A stretch of 64,000 bases of DNA from Ampelocalamus luodianensis (GCA_036346255.1 CM070632.1:34746657-34810656); one strand, 5' to 3'. Counted from the first letter of the stretch, positions 1 to 12,168 are shown. Translations and numbers: made by a program. The notes: generated from the sequence alone by a model not told the origin.

Positions 1-283
1 GAGCTCCACAACAATGGTAGACACACGTGCGAAGAAGACGTGCGCGAGGAGGACGACGAGGTGACGGGGTCCACCGGTCAGGGAGATAAGGCGTGAGTGT
101 AAACGAACCAACTTGATCTAACCGTCACACCTCAATCGGACGATCCAAACCACCGGTGACGTTCAGACTGCCAGAACGACTCAATCCCATCGGACTGTTC
201 ACCCTTGATCAGATGGTCCAAACTGCTTGTAACGTTTGGACCTCTCGAGCGACCCAATCCATCGGATCGTTAAAAAATGATTG
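1..283 (-). mobile_element. Family C LTR fragment, minus strand (part 1)
   Basis: Left piece of a minus-strand LTR that enters from outside the window and resumes at 4313 after the solo LTR insertion. It has no coding content. It is assigned to family C because the continuation at 4313-4764, read on the minus strand, matches the start of the LTR at 51517: both begin TGTAACATCCC and both carry the blocks GAGTTCATTTGCTATTTT and TTCTAAAATAGAAAA. The 3' end of this LTR is off the window. Confidence 0.6.
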
Positions 284-3200
284 TGTAACAGCTGTAATTT
301 AACCCTGCTTTTCAAATGTGTGAAAATGAGTATAATTTAAAACTTTTGAGCATGTATTGATTTCCTGGAATTTTTGTTTAAATTGTTGTCTTTAAAATTT
401 TGAAAACAATTGAAAACATACAATCCAAATTATAAACACCAAGAGAAAAAGAAGTCAAAAACTCATGATCATCCTCTGGAAGTATTTTTACTACCTTCCT
501 ATCCTTCCTAGTCACCTCTCTGCAAAATCTCACAATTTTTTAGATTTTGTTTGCTATTTCAAATGAGCAAGTCAAACTAGTTTGAATTCTGGTCAACTCC
601 TTGAGACAGCAGCTTGTGAATTTTCTTGGGAATAATGCAGTGTATAAAAATTCCTGGAAAATTTATACAAGGTTGTTCTCTGTCCCAGGAAGTTCCCATT
701 AAAATTTTGGAATTTTTGGAGCTTTGGAGCTACCTCTAAAAATTCCCCAAACCTTCTCAGCCTTTTGAAAATCAAATCTGTAATCACTGTTCCTCGGGCT
801 CGGACCTGACCTCTGGCTCGAGTCCGACCGCGCCGCTTGGCTCAACCGCACCGCCTAGCTGCACCGCCCGAGCCCGATCGTTGTCCGCCGTCCGATGTGA
901 ATCGCACGGTCCACACACGCTCATCTAATCGACCTGTCCGAATGCACCCATGGATCTCGACCGTCCATTCTAGATCGAACGATCGACCTCTTCTTGATCG
1001 AGTCAGACCAAATCTTTGAACCGCACCTGACCCCGACTCGCGCCGCTTTGTCACCATCGCTGACGAGTGGGTCCCCCTTGTCAGTATCGTCCTCGTCTTC
1101 TCCGCGTCTCACCGGAGTTCGCTGGCGATCGCGCATGCGTGCCACGCAGCTCGTCGCTGCCACCTCGTGGACGCGTGTCCGGTCGTGGCATGTCGCCGGG
1201 TCTTCATCATCTCACCGCACCCACCCATTCCTCGTTTCCTTCACTCTATCGCTCTCTCCGCCCATTTCTTGGTTTCGGCTGGAGAAGAAGCCGAGAGCAA
1301 CGCCACCGTGTTGGTGCCGCCCTTGAGCCCGTGATCGCACCATCGTGATCCACGCTCATCGCCGCCTCCATTTTGCCCAGCCAGGGTCCTTGGCGTCCAG
1401 TGAATCGCCAGGGGTGGTGTCGTCGTCTCCGCCTCCGGTGATCTCGGTCTCGCGAGCTTCCTGGCGTTCTAGTGAGTATCATGCTTCGGCGTTTGGTCCC
1501 TTAGGATCGCTTTGCTCCACTGAATCTAACGGTAGTCTTGTTTTGCTCTTTGGTGAATCACCGAGGAAGTGCGACTGGTTCTTCTCCGAGCTCGGTGTTT
1601 CGCCGCCGCGGTGATTCCAGCCGTCTCGGACCTCCTTCGTTGGCGTTATCTTGGGCATATTGCTCCTGGAGCCGAGGCGGAGCTAGGGCACACCTTCTTG
1701 AAGCCTCTCGTCGCCCGTAGCGTCTTCTCCGCGTGAGCCATGTCTTCTTCTCCGCCTCCGTTCGCCGTGTCGCCGTCATCGAGTTCGCGAGGTCTTAGCG
1801 AACCTGAAGGTATAACCCACTCGTCCAGAGACCCTCCGGTTCGCTAGATCCACTGTGCGGCCGCGCCGCCGTCTTCGTGACCGCCGGTGAGCCGCCGGTA
1901 TCGTTGGCGCTAAGCACATCCTTTAGCACTAATTTCTTTCTTAGCCGTATCACTGTCATGTGGACCCCTTCTGGGTTAAGTATGGTTAGAAGTGTTAATC
2001 CAGCTGTTTTAATCTTCTGAGTCCATGACATGTGGGTCCTCTCGGCTGGTTAGGGTCTTGCGTAAAGTAGCAAAATACGTTTCTGTTGATCGCAGGCGTA
2101 TTTTCCCGATGTTGTTTAGGTTCAGTACGCTTGGTGAATGAGAAGGCGTATTCTGCAAATCCGCCTTCGACGTCACTCGCGGCGGAGGCTGAGTCAAAGT
2201 TGACTCAGTCAGCGCCCTCACTTGGCCCCATCGGTCAGTGACCGTGGCTCGCTAAGCGTCGGTAGAAAAAGGTTTCAATGCTTTTAGAATTTCCGAATTG
2301 ATTTTCTTTTACACTCTTAATTCAATTAAACTTAGAAAATTCATAACTAGTTCAATTTTTGTCCAAAACAAGTGAAACCAATTTTGTAAATTTTCATTTT
2401 TAGTGTACTTTTTACCAGAATAGGTTTTAGGTTCGGATCTGTTATAAAATTTTGACAAATAATTAAATGGTGTTTTTATGTGTATTTAGCTTAGAAAATT
2501 CCTAGAAAATTCTTCATAACTCCAAATAAAATGTTCTCTGTTTCTAAAATTTTGTTATCATGCTCTAGCTGCTGTGTGAAATTTGTGCTCTTTGGATTAA
2601 TTTGAAGTTTGGTTATTGTCGGTGTTATTTGTTCTTATTTGCTCGTTTTGCTTGATCGATAGATTGCGGCGATTCTGTATTATCGAGTGAGCCTCGGCAA
2701 CATATTGAGCAACAGCAACCAGGCAAGCAGTTTGATCATGTTAATCCTTTTATTTTCAAACTAATATTTTGTTTGCAACTTCTATGTATGCATTGCTATT
2801 TTGTGTTAAAATATGGTTAGTGGGCCCTTTTAGTTGCATAATCTGTAGGCAAATGATATTCCTCTACTACCTGAGCCTAGGTTATTTCTTTGTGATTAGA
2901 GATCGTTGGATGATCTCTTGTCACTTAGTAGATACGAATTCAACTGCTTAGACATGCTTAGTATCGGTAGAAATGGGCGGTTATCGACTTAGTCGGTAAC
3001 CTTGATCACACAAATTATTATAAATTTATATTTCAGCATTTTTGCTATGCTTAATTGTAAAAACTAAAAATGAAAACAAAATGATTTGGACTTGGGCACA
3101 ATGGTAAGATGGTGTGCTTTTGGGTGTGACTGGAAAGGTGCCCAAGTCATTTAAGGACCGAGTTACTTGCGCCACCGTACTGAGCATTTTGCGTGCTAAC

Positions 3201-4307
3201 CACACTAGAGGGTATGGGACCTCTCTTGACTTAGTACTTTGGCGTGTATTGGCTCCGGGTCGTAGGAGGTCGCAGGAGGGATGGTGTTGGGAGCATGGTA
3301 GTTGTCCGAAAAGCTTTATCCTGAGTGGGTAGTTGTATTTTCGGCTTTACCATGTCAGCGTATGGATTTCTATCCATACGAGCGGCTCGTAGTTAATACA
3401 CAATATTGGAAAGCGTCTCGTAGGACTTAGCCGTGCCAGCATACCTTCGGAAGTGTGCTTTGGCTTAAAGGCGGTCTGAAGTGTGGGTACATTAGTACAC
3501 CCCTACAGGGTTAAAACTATTCGAATAGCCTCGTCCTAGGTTATGGACACGCTCGGATACACCCCCCAAGAACTAGACTACAACCTTTTAACTAAAATTT
3601 GACGGGTGGTACGAATCTGGGATTCGTGCTATGTTGTGGTGACTATTGGGATAGTCACTTTCAGGTGGTTACTTGTATCTATCTTTATTTCGCTGCTATT
3701 TCAACAATAAAATGAATTGTAAACTTGCTCTTGAAATTGTATTACACTATTGCAAATCAAATTGGCTTTGTGCAAATGAGACATATAACTTCCACTCAAA
3801 TAAGCCTGCATATAGTTATGCATAGGTCTGCTAGTCCACACGTCGGTCTTGCGAGTACAAAAATTTTTTTGTTACTCATATGGTTTGCTTAATATTTCTG
3901 TTGCAGAGGAGCTAGGTGAGCCCCAAGGGCCTTACTTCTGTGAGATGTGCGGGTTCTGGGACGACTAGCTTGACGGTCCGGTTGGTTGCCTTGTGGGCTA
4001 AGGCACACTGATTGGCTTTGTTTATAGCCATCTTATGACACTTTTGCTTCCGCTGTTTATTTAGTTATCTGTTGTAATTTGGCCGGTCGGCCTCTGTTGT
4101 AATAACTCTCTTGTGTTGTTTCTTGTTTAATCTTGTGATGTTTGGACTCTATGTTTAGAATGGAGTTGATGCATAATTTTGTGATGAGGTGTGCATACTG
4201 CAGTTCTGGGAAGTATGCATGTCTCAAGGCTTAGTTTATTTGATTTATGATGCTAGGACCAGGTGGTTGGTTAAGCATTACAAGCCAAATAAACTGGGGT
4301 CCTCACA
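284..4307 (+). mobile_element. Solo LTR, family A (copy 1), 4.0 kb
   Basis: The element begins TGTAACAGC and ends GGGGTCCTCACA, and is flanked by a perfect 5-bp target-site duplication GATTG (279-283 and 4308-4312). A second copy lies at 46750-50865 with its own target duplication. No primer-binding site, polypurine tract or gag/pol lies between the ends, so each copy is a single very long LTR left after recombination between the two LTRs of a parent element. About 800-1800 is GC-rich and gives several overlapping open frames, none with a recognisable domain. Short inverted repeats occur near the 3' end: 3359-3380 (9-bp stem), 3611-3627 and 3639-3658. LTRs this long suggest a Ty3/gypsy parent, but that is inference. 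Confidence 0.85.
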
Positions 4308-4312
4308 GATTG

Positions 4313-4764
4313 GACGACAGCAGACGAAAAGGCTGCGTGCAAAGAGGAGTGAGAGGCTGACATGCGGGGCCCACATGTTAGTTGGAGGCTAGGTGCACGC
4401 GCGGACCGGGCTGCACAGAGCTGGGCCGAGGAAGGTTTGGGTTGGCTTTTGGCCCAAGAGCTTTTCTAAGATTCTTAAATAATTTTCTATTTTAGAAAAT
4501 AGCAGAAATTCAAATAAGCAATAGAAAATAGCAAATGAACTCAAAAAAATTCTAAAAAAATCTACAAAATATATCTAAACACATAAAATTCAAATAAAAT
4601 AGTTTTTACAATTGTTCATGTTGGAATTATTTACATTAAATGGTTTTGATACTAAAAGTCCATATTAAGCTTTTGAATTAAAGTCCAATAAAAACCAAAT
4701 GGTAAATTTTCTCCCTACTAACTATTCAAAAGATTTTAAAAGCTCCAAAAATTGGGATGTTACA
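4313..4764 (-). mobile_element. Family C LTR fragment, minus strand (part 2)
   Basis: Continuation of the minus-strand LTR of 1-283 beyond the family A insertion. On the minus strand it starts TGTAACATCCC at 4764 and runs through AT-rich sequence matching 51517-51800. It holds no gene. The family is represented complete by the solo LTR at 19233-22598. Confidence 0.65.
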
Positions 4765-5201
4765 GTTTTAGTTTTGCATTAGTAGTTTGAATCATGTGCA
4801 TTTAGGAGGTTAAGTTAGCTTCAGATTTTGTGCTTGCGTGAAAGGCTATTTAAACCTCCCATGGCCGCACCTTTGAGGTAGAGTTTTGAGTTATGAATTA
4901 GAACACGTGTGTTGGCCTTCGGCCGTTAGGGTTCATCCCTGTTTATTGTGTGTTCTTGTGAATTCCAATCTCGGATTTCATCTTGGCGTGATGGTTTCTA
5001 GCTATGGTGCTAGGAGTTAGTCATTGGATCTTTGATCCCTATATCTCGTTCGTGTGCTGTGGTGTGCACGGGTGTGAGATTTATCTACCCTAGTGCGAAT
5101 TGCATCTTGTAATTTGTGCCCCACATACTTGTTTGGGAGTTTCCACCGTGAAAAATTGGGCAACCCAAGGATTCAATCTCGTCTAGAGGTTGATCCGCAT
5201 C
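4765..5201 (+). mobile_element. LTR-like fragment related to 6040-6608
   Basis: This stretch shares blocks with the LTR end at 6040-6608: a TTTGCATTAG start, the CACGTGTGTT and GGCC..GCCGTTAGGGTT..ATCCC blocks, and a matching overall order ending in a GCATCA-like terminus near 5195. A recognisable tRNA-Met primer site does not follow, so this looks like a degraded or truncated relative. No coding region is supported. Confidence 0.4.
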
Positions 5202-5264
5202 AAGGGCGGTGTTGGAAGTGAAGGACCCCAGGCCGCTTGCTAGCTGCACTCCTCGACTGGATGC

Positions 5265-5266
<2 letters not shown>

Positions 5267-5311
<45 letters not shown>
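5267..5311. repeat. (GA)22 microsatellite
   Basis: Uninterrupted GA dinucleotide run of about 22 units, followed by further purine-rich GAGA/GACA sequence to about 5355. Open frames across it translate to Arg-Glu repeats and are not genes. Confidence 0.97.
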
Positions 5312-5314
<3 letters not shown>

Positions 5315-6039
5315 GGAGGGATACGAGAGAGAAAGAGACAGAGACAGAGACAGAGTTAAATGAGAGAGAGGGGTGCGAAGGAGACGCAACCTTATGATTT
5401 GTATGGGGGCGGATCGGACAACTAGGACCTATATCGTTGCAACGCTATAGTGTTCATGGTATTTCTCTTTGATAATCGACGGGTGTTGGTTGCTTGGTTT
5501 CATAGTTGAAGGTCGAAATTTAGACAAACGCAAGAGTCGAGGGGTGTCAAATAGACTTGTTCCAAAAAACATTTGTACACAATCTCATTGCACAAAAAAA
5601 AAAGAAATGTATAATATGTTCCAAAGAATTCTTCAACTAGAGCTTTTCATCCTGTGTAGTACTGTATTGTTAAAAGACAGAACGAGTGATGTGGCCACGA
5701 TTACTATCCCTACTACTATCCCAACAGAAGTCCATGTTGCACACGTTTTCAACTAGGCGATCAATTCAGACTGTTTGGAAATTGGCGTGAGGTTTGGGAA
5801 GGAATTCAATTCGGTTGGTATTAACTTGAAAGAGTTTTACTCGGATACATATTCAAAGGAAAGATTAGGAGATAAGAATGATAGTAATTTGCTAGGAAGG
5901 CAAGAAATCAGGAGGCACTTCTCAAGTTGGTTTCGGCAGGTGCATAAAAAGTTTGGCATGTGTGATTTTCTTTCCTTGTGCGATCTTGGATGGGGCCCAC
6001 CTGCTACTGTCGGTCAACTACGATTAGATGGTGCACCAA
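5312..6039. other. Unassigned intergenic sequence
   Basis: No gene, RNA or element end can be supported here. Two open frames (5469-5756 and 5775-6122, plus strand) show no recognisable domain and no sign of selection. The second runs into the LTR-like sequence that begins near 6040, so it is probably repeat sequence. Confidence 0.5.
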
Positions 6040-6608
6040 AGTTTATTGTTGAGTTTTTTGCATTAGTTAATTCCATGTTTAATTGGTTCTTAGAAGTAAA
6101 AGTAACTAAATCACTAGTTTAAGTTAGGGATGTTGAGTCGTGTTGTTTAGAAAGTTTATATTAGAGTCTAGGTCCAACACGTTAATTATATCCGTGCGTG
6201 AGAGTCCTAATCAACTTTAACGCCCTAGTGCATGTGTTGGCTATATAAGCCTATGTGGTGCGCCCTATGTAGGGGAGCGGAGTTGAATTATGAGTTGAAA
6301 ACACGTGTGTGTTTTGGCCGAGTGCTGTTAGGGTTTATCCCCGTGTTGAGGTTTTTTCCATCTAGAGTTTGTGAGAGTTGGCGCATATCAATGACGTGTT
6401 GTTCTTGAGGCTGTCCACAAGAACCTATATGATTCAATCTTCTAATTTGTGATCAATCCCTTGTTCACGGTTTGGGAGGCTAGACTGATTGCTTCTACTT
6501 TGGTTCTTGTTGATATAGTGTGATTCAACAACGTTATCGAGCTCGTTACTACGCTACGAAAGTCGTGTTACTACACCACCGTCAGAGTGTTACTGCATGA
6601 AAGACATC
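6040..6608 (+). mobile_element. 3' part of an LTR, with TATA-like box
   Basis: Sequence ending AAAGACATCA at 6608 directly before a tRNA-Met primer-binding site, as expected for the end of a 5' LTR. It includes a TATATAA box near 6243 and a leader resembling 4765-5201. The start of the LTR is not clear, and the internal region after about 6700 has been replaced by other sequence, so this is a truncated element with no coding part. Confidence 0.55.
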
Positions 6609-6611
6609 AAT

Positions 6612-6623
6612 TGGTATCAGAGC
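6612..6623 (+). other. Primer-binding site (tRNA-Met type)
   Basis: TGGTATCAGAGC, complementary to the 3' end of initiator tRNA-Met, three bases after the CA end of the LTR fragment. It marks the upstream fragment as a 5' LTR of a retrotransposon. Confidence 0.75.
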
Positions 6624-6780
6624 TTTGACAGGAGATTCGATCCACATCACAGAGTAACATCGATGTCATTATATGTACTTGAAAGTTGAAAAGGGGGTGA
6701 TTAGTAATAGCACTGTGTTAATGTGCAGATGTTACAATGTCCAAACAGTCAAACACAGTTTGTCTATCTACATATGCTTG

Positions 6781-6977
6781 CACTCCCTCCATTTCACTAT
6801 GTTTGTTCGTGGTCTTAAGAGTCTTCGTTTCAAAATATTTGTCTACTGTGTAAATTAAAAGTATAGCTATTGCAATGTTTTCACTTTCTACCATTACTTA
6901 AATACTTAGATTTAAGACTTCATTGTCTACACGTATGGTGGGTTGTGGACAAATATTGTGAATCTGAGGGAGTCATT
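6781..6977. mobile_element. Stowaway-like MITE
   Basis: About 197 bp bounded by ACTCCCTCCATTTCA on the left and its approximate inverse TGAATCTGAGGGAGT on the right, with an AT-rich core and no coding capacity. CTCCCTCC ends are characteristic of Stowaway/mariner-type MITEs of grasses. The expected TA target duplication is not visible, so the exact class is unproven. Confidence 0.55.
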
Positions 6978-7839
6978 AAATAGAGCATTGGAACTTATGC
7001 TGTAGGTCTCAACTAAGACATCTACTACTACAAGTCTACTATGAAATTAAAGGAAAACGAATGAAAGCAACACATTTTTTACCTTTCTGCACGAGCAAAA
7101 GAAAAGCGGCAAAGGAGTATGGAATGGAAAAGTGGCAAGAAGACTATTGAAAAAAAAAAACCTCTGTTTGGGTCTTCTACGAGTTATATACTTATATGAC
7201 CTCGTGTGAATTCCTGGTTATACCAGTTGGTAATAGGTTATATAATCTCATAAAGGTGAACGATTCTAATCTTCCCTGTAAAATCTTCCAACAAGTAGTA
7301 GTACTACTTCATACTCGACATGTGTATATTGTTTTTGTAAACAGAAACGCAAAAGAAGTTCGAGGTACACGTTCCTAGGAATGATCTCCTAAATTAACCA
7401 GTCGACTTATCTTTCTTTTTTGGATCAGCCGCTTGATTATATTTGATTTTAGAATGCTACACTTGATTTGTCTTTTATGGTTGTTTGTGTTATATATTTC
7501 ACTACCATATGTCATATATTGATCGATGCAGATTGTCCAACTAGCACGAGTTGTTAACCTATGACAGTTCAAGTCCAATTACCACGCATTGAGCAGATAG
7601 CTTGTGCATCATTAGTGGATGAGGTTACTAGATTGTTTGTCAATTTTATATGAGATGGTTGTGCTTTGCGTGTGCTCGTGATCACATCTTTTGCTACCTA
7701 CGTACCATTCAGAATTTACAAATAAAAAGGGAAATAATAAAAAGAAAAGAAGCCACGCACAATCATGAAAGCACAAGTTCCCAACTTAGTCTTCACCTTC
7801 ATACCGATTAATTATACATTTGGCATGCCGGCCATGAGG
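6978..7839. other. Intergenic, no gene seen
   Basis: AT-rich sequence downstream of the PSF3 gene. Short open frames only, none with a domain. No element ends or RNA genes recognised. Confidence 0.5.
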
Positions 7840-8021
7840 AAATATAGATTACATTGCATGGGACACTATAGTTTTCATTTATTTGCAAAGGCATCCATAT
7901 AGCTTCACCCCACTCAAACTGCATTGCACAAATATAGATTGCATTGCATGGGGGACACTATATTTTTCATTTATTTGCAAAGGCATCCATATAGCTTCAC
8001 CCCACTCAAACTGCATTGCAC
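7840..8021. repeat. 90-bp tandem duplication
   Basis: Two adjacent copies, 7840-7929 and 7930-8021, both starting AAATATAGATT and ending CTGCATTGCAC. They differ by a few substitutions and a 2-bp insertion in the G run of copy 2. The duplication lies about 320 bp past the PSF3 stop codon, so it may fall in or just beyond the 3' UTR. It is not coding. Confidence 0.93.
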
Positions 8022-8338
8022 AACAAAACTAATTTGCTGCTTTATAGACAAGGTGTGACTTTTCCGTACAAACATGTACTTTTTTTTGAGAGAGAATACA
8101 AACATGTACTTGGAGTTGAATGGTGCCATGCATTTTCTTACAAGGCACGGACAGATCAGAGTTGCTGCCAGACAACATAGATGTGCACATCAGGTGCACC
8201 AGATTAGAATACAGAGATGTGCGATCTCAGATCAGCATTGCTCTCACCTTTTCCCTTTCCTTACAGCGCCAGATCAGTCAGTGTTACATGATACATCAGC
8301 TCAACTGCTCAAGTACTCTATTCCATAGTAAACATAGT
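8022..8338 (-). other. Probable 3' UTR and downstream flank of PSF3
   Basis: Follows the PSF3 stop codon on the minus strand. No canonical AATAAA is obvious close to the stop; the nearest minus-strand AAATAAATG words lie inside the tandem duplication near 7970. The open frame at 8120-8539 on the plus strand is an antisense shadow of the last PSF3 exon. Confidence 0.35.
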
Positions 8339-11300
8339 TCAAGGCGTAGAAGGCCCATCAGGCAGTTTTGTTTTCCTCTTCCTGCCAAGAATGGATGCCT
8401 TCTGCAGCCTCACACCCCCAGCACGCCATTTCTTGAAAGCAGCCATCGATTCCCTAGCAGATTCAAACACTTTGCAACAGCGAAACAAGTTGCTCTAAGT
8501 GATAATAGTTGGTATGGTAGGAAGATAAGTGCTGGATGAGTAAGTACAGTAGGGAGATGTGTGTACCTTGAACTTCTTCTTTTGTAAGGCGTGGAACAAA
8601 CTTGGGCATTGTCATCATGGAAGAACTGTGTGACTTGCTTAGTATCTCTTTGTACCTACTGGTGAACGCATAGCGCAAGAACAGGCCAATGCTCTTGTCA
8701 CCCACCCTGTCGACGTCCATGCCAACAAATAAATCATAATACACCTTTGCGCATGCAAAGGATGCCAATGTAGTAAAATAACACCATCCAAGTATTTAGT
8801 AATGCTCAGACATCACTAGACAAGAACTTCATGGGATACCCAACTTCATCATACGGACTACCAGGGCAGTACAGAACAACATTTGACTCCCTCTCACAGG
8901 GTGTCTTCAAATTCAATGTGGACTATAACTGGCTGGGTTTCACCAATTTATCATCCACGGATCACGAGGTCAGTCAGAATTAAAAAAAGGGCATGCAACC
9001 AAATAGGGAAGTTGAGCAATTCAGAGCCTTTCTCGGCTGCTTACAAGGAAATTCAGACATCTAAAGTGAGCCGAAAAGATTGTGTCACAAGTCCAGCCAA
9101 TGAAATGGCGCATTGGCACTTAAGTGACATACATCATATCCACGCTGAGATCATTACGCTTTTTTTAACATAATCACATCAACCATCACTCCATCAGGAG
9201 ACACCCAAATCCCACTTAGGATGACTCATGGAGAGTATCAACAATTCATTTTCAAGTAGTAGCTCCACATGTTCACCCAGTTGCTCACACCATGCGCTAA
9301 AGCCAGCTACTAATGGGGTTAAACATTCAATAAATTTTGTACCACTGGCCACTAAAATTGAGGCAAAACACCAAGGAAGATCTGACATGGTGGTACTTCA
9401 ATGTGCAGATTATGATAACTGTAATCAGCTCTTGTCATCATAAAGTGCAGAGTATGTCCTTGAAAAAGGGCAAACTTAGTTACAGTGTACTGTGCTCATA
9501 TGCCGATATGGAATCAACTCAAGTTAAAAGTGCAAGTTGACTTGGTGGCATAGAGGTCATTTGCCAGGGATATGATAAAATTTCGTAGAATGAAAATTTG
9601 GCTGTGGTAAGTGGTAACAATAGTGGAATCAGTAGGGAACTATATTAGATCATTTAGAAATGGCCAAATATTACTTTCTTCGGAATGAAATAAAAGCAAA
9701 AGAATGATCAATCACATGTCAAAGTTTCAGTTTATTTGAATATTGTTAGAACTAAACTTCACAAAAAAGAAAAACTAAAGCAAAGAGACATGCCTCACTA
9801 CGAATTATCGATTATTTGTTGGAGTGGACAGAGGGAAGCCTACTGCCAAGTGCCAAACTAGAACATGCTCATAGCATAGTGAGATAAAGCCTAAACTACA
9901 AGCCTGTCAAACTTTTAGCTCATTAAAAGCGGCAAAGTCCTTAAACTATAGCTTATCAATATTTATAGCATGATGGAACACATACAGAAGTTGAAAGTTC
10001 TGATTAGAAAAATCAGAAACCACTGGATGGAAAATAATCATTTGTATTAAACAAGGAGCAATTTGAACTTAGTTTTATTAGACTGAGGTCAGGACAGAGC
10101 ACTGGAACTGTGGTTAGAAGCATTTGTTATTAGTCCCAACCTGAATTTTTTCCTATTCGCAAACAGTCAAACAAATTACCTATTCACAGTTCACAGTGGT
10201 GCACGTGAGCTATTAGAACCATTGTACTATTCTCAACAGTCCACATAATATAGCTGCATTTTTTTCCCAAGATTGCTGCTATTACAACTTACAGCAGCTC
10301 CTCCTGTTTTAACTTAATTATAATATGAATGAAACTATCTTGTTGATGGACACAAAAGCATTTAAACAAATGGAAACGAACATGCAGAAAGAATAATGTA
10401 ATGGAGGGTTGTATGCCTACACAATTACCAGGGCATTGTAACAGAACAATATTATAGCGTACGTGTTCAAGGATGGTCAAAATTCTGTAAAGCAATAAAG
10501 TGGGTATGGTAACAAAGATCATATAGAAACATTTTAATGAGAAATAAGAATTTCAGATTTCAAACAGAAAGGTAAATGAGCAAGCACAAAATCATGAAAT
10601 CTAATATTATGTGTGGTTGAAGTATTTTCAGAACTTACAAAGGAACAATCTTGCATCCTAATTCATAAAAATAAGGGCACCAAATCCTCAAGTCAACACA
10701 GGCTGCATCAGCTTGGATCTCCTTCCGAGTTCTGCAGCATTACGATATAATCTTAAGGCATCTTTTCTAGGACAAACTCCATTAGACTACAAAGTACACA
10801 ACATGAGCCACCAAACTCAACCAATAGGTATTTGTAGTACTGAAAACACCTTCATTAAGCTAACGAGAGGAACTTCCATGTAAATTTGTTGAAAATAAGA
10901 ATACTAGATACTATTGTATACAGTATACTTTAGTGTTGCACTAAAAATTTCTGTGTATGCAGAAATGCAGAAACAGATTATGAAGAAACCTACTTCTGGG
11001 TGAAGCAAGGAGGTACATTTATTGACACTGCTTGCTCCAGAGACAGCAGGCCATGCGCAAGCCAAAATGGAAGGTCCACCTTAGCACCCTTTTCAACCTG
11101 GACATAAAGAAGATAAGTAATTTTTTATATATTAAAAAAACAGAAAAGATCTCCTATTTCCATTTTCCACAGAAGCAAGAATTTTTTTTGCCACACAAAG
11201 CATCCAACTCACAGGTGCTCATTACAAAATAAGCACACAGACCAATAAGAAAGCAACTAACCTTCCAAACCAGTTTAAGAAATAGAAGTGAATAACTACA

Positions 11301-11657
11301 TAAGACACATCTCAGATAAACTCTATTGAACTACTGCATAAATTCCAAAACAAGTTCCTTCAAGAACAATCGGGGCAGAGGAAGAATGGTCAGCAATTGC
11401 CTTGAGCAGGTATACCATGGCACTAAAACATAAGTGCACAAAAGTCATCATAAAGCCACTTACACTATTCGTTTCAGCACCAGGATCTAGCAGGCCGACA
11501 CCATTTGCACTTACTTGGAAAACAACCGAAATAGGCTGCAGTTACAGTAAAAACGTATTCAGGCCATCTATACAAGCATTCAAGAAGCAGAAGATCAAGC
11601 AAGCATCGTTACCTCCTCCCCCATAAGGATATCAGCTATGTCGTAATAACCAGGCAT
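8339..11657 (-). CDS. PSF3: GINS DNA-replication complex subunit PSF3
   Basis: Six coding exons on the minus strand: 11657-11613, 11535-11464, 11097-10994, 10731-10639, 8706-8567, 8469-8339. They total 585 bp, exactly 194 codons plus TGA. Every intron has GT..AG ends (donors GTAACG, GTAAGT, GTAGGT, GTAAGT, GTACAC) and the phases join without a break. The protein begins MPGYYDIADILMGEE and contains KGAKVDLPFWLAH, TRKEIQADAACVDLR, FYELGCKIVPL and SIGLFLRYAFTSRYKEIL. I recognise this order as plant PSF3, with the small B-domain first and the helical A-domain after it. PSF3, with SLD5, PSF1 and PSF2, forms the GINS ring that joins CDC45 and MCM2-7 in the replicative helicase in the nucleus. Length fits the family (about 190-220 residues). 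No stop or frameshift is present, so the gene looks intact. Intron 4 is long (1.93 kb). Identification is from memory of the family. Confidence 0.93.
8707..10638 (-). other. Intron 4 of PSF3 (1.9 kb)
   Basis: Non-coding sequence between exons 4 and 5, AT-rich, with only short open frames in both strands. No transposon ends were recognised. The open frame 8463-8768 on the minus strand is an unspliced read-through of exon 5 into its flanking introns. Confidence 0.8.
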
Positions 11658-11888
11658 TTCACCAAGTGGACAGATCAATCTTGCTTATCCTTAACTCTGC
11701 ATGACCAATTTGGACATAATGCTAATGAGCAGCAGTAAGCACATATACAATTACGCACGGATCCATATCCTACTAACAAAATAAATAACCTATATCTAAC
11801 TAGAATCCGGGTGAAACGTCGCCCTAAGGGTGGGTATGCAGCTTGGCTGGACAAATAAATTCAAAACCCTACCTTGCTTCGACCACCG

Positions 11889-12168
11889 TGGCTGTTTGGT
11901 TGATGGCCAATATGAGCCAAGCCAAAATTTTGGCATAGCTAAAACTTGGGCAAAGCCAAATATTGGCAAAAAGAATGTTGTCTGGATTGTGGCAAGCCAA
12001 ATTTTGGCGTTACCAATATTTTGATAAGCTATTTTCTTGCACTCGGATTTCCGAGGTGTGACATTGGATTTGGCGATACCAAATTTTCTGGGCGTTACCA
12101 AATCTTGGTAGCAAACCAAACAACAGCCAATTTGGTGTTATCAATATTTTGTTTGGTTTGCAACAGCC
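11889..12168. mobile_element. MITE-like element in the presumed 5' UTR intron
   Basis: Starts GGCTGTTTGGTT at 11889 and ends with the inverse motif ...AACAGCC, with two candidate right ends at 12128 and 12168. The core is an array of short palindromes built on GCCAA..TTGGC (for example 11920-11933, 11955-11967, 11996-12008). No coding capacity. GGCTGTTTGGTT ends are common in small grass hAT-type MITEs; the class is inference. Confidence 0.6.

Noticed and set aside
837..1720. Overlapping open frames on both strands
   Set aside because: They lie in the GC-rich middle of a solo LTR, overlap in several frames, and have no domain; the equivalent frames in the second copy (47346-48268) are not conserved as proteins.
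5209..5397. Arg-Glu repeat protein
   Set aside because: Translation of the (GA)22 microsatellite.
5775..6122. Possible small host gene (115 codons)
   Set aside because: The frame runs into LTR-like sequence and shows no known motif; more likely repeat.
8120..8539. Plus-strand open frame of 139 codons
   Set aside because: It is antisense to the last PSF3 exon and its flank; the minus strand gives a spliced, family-matching protein.
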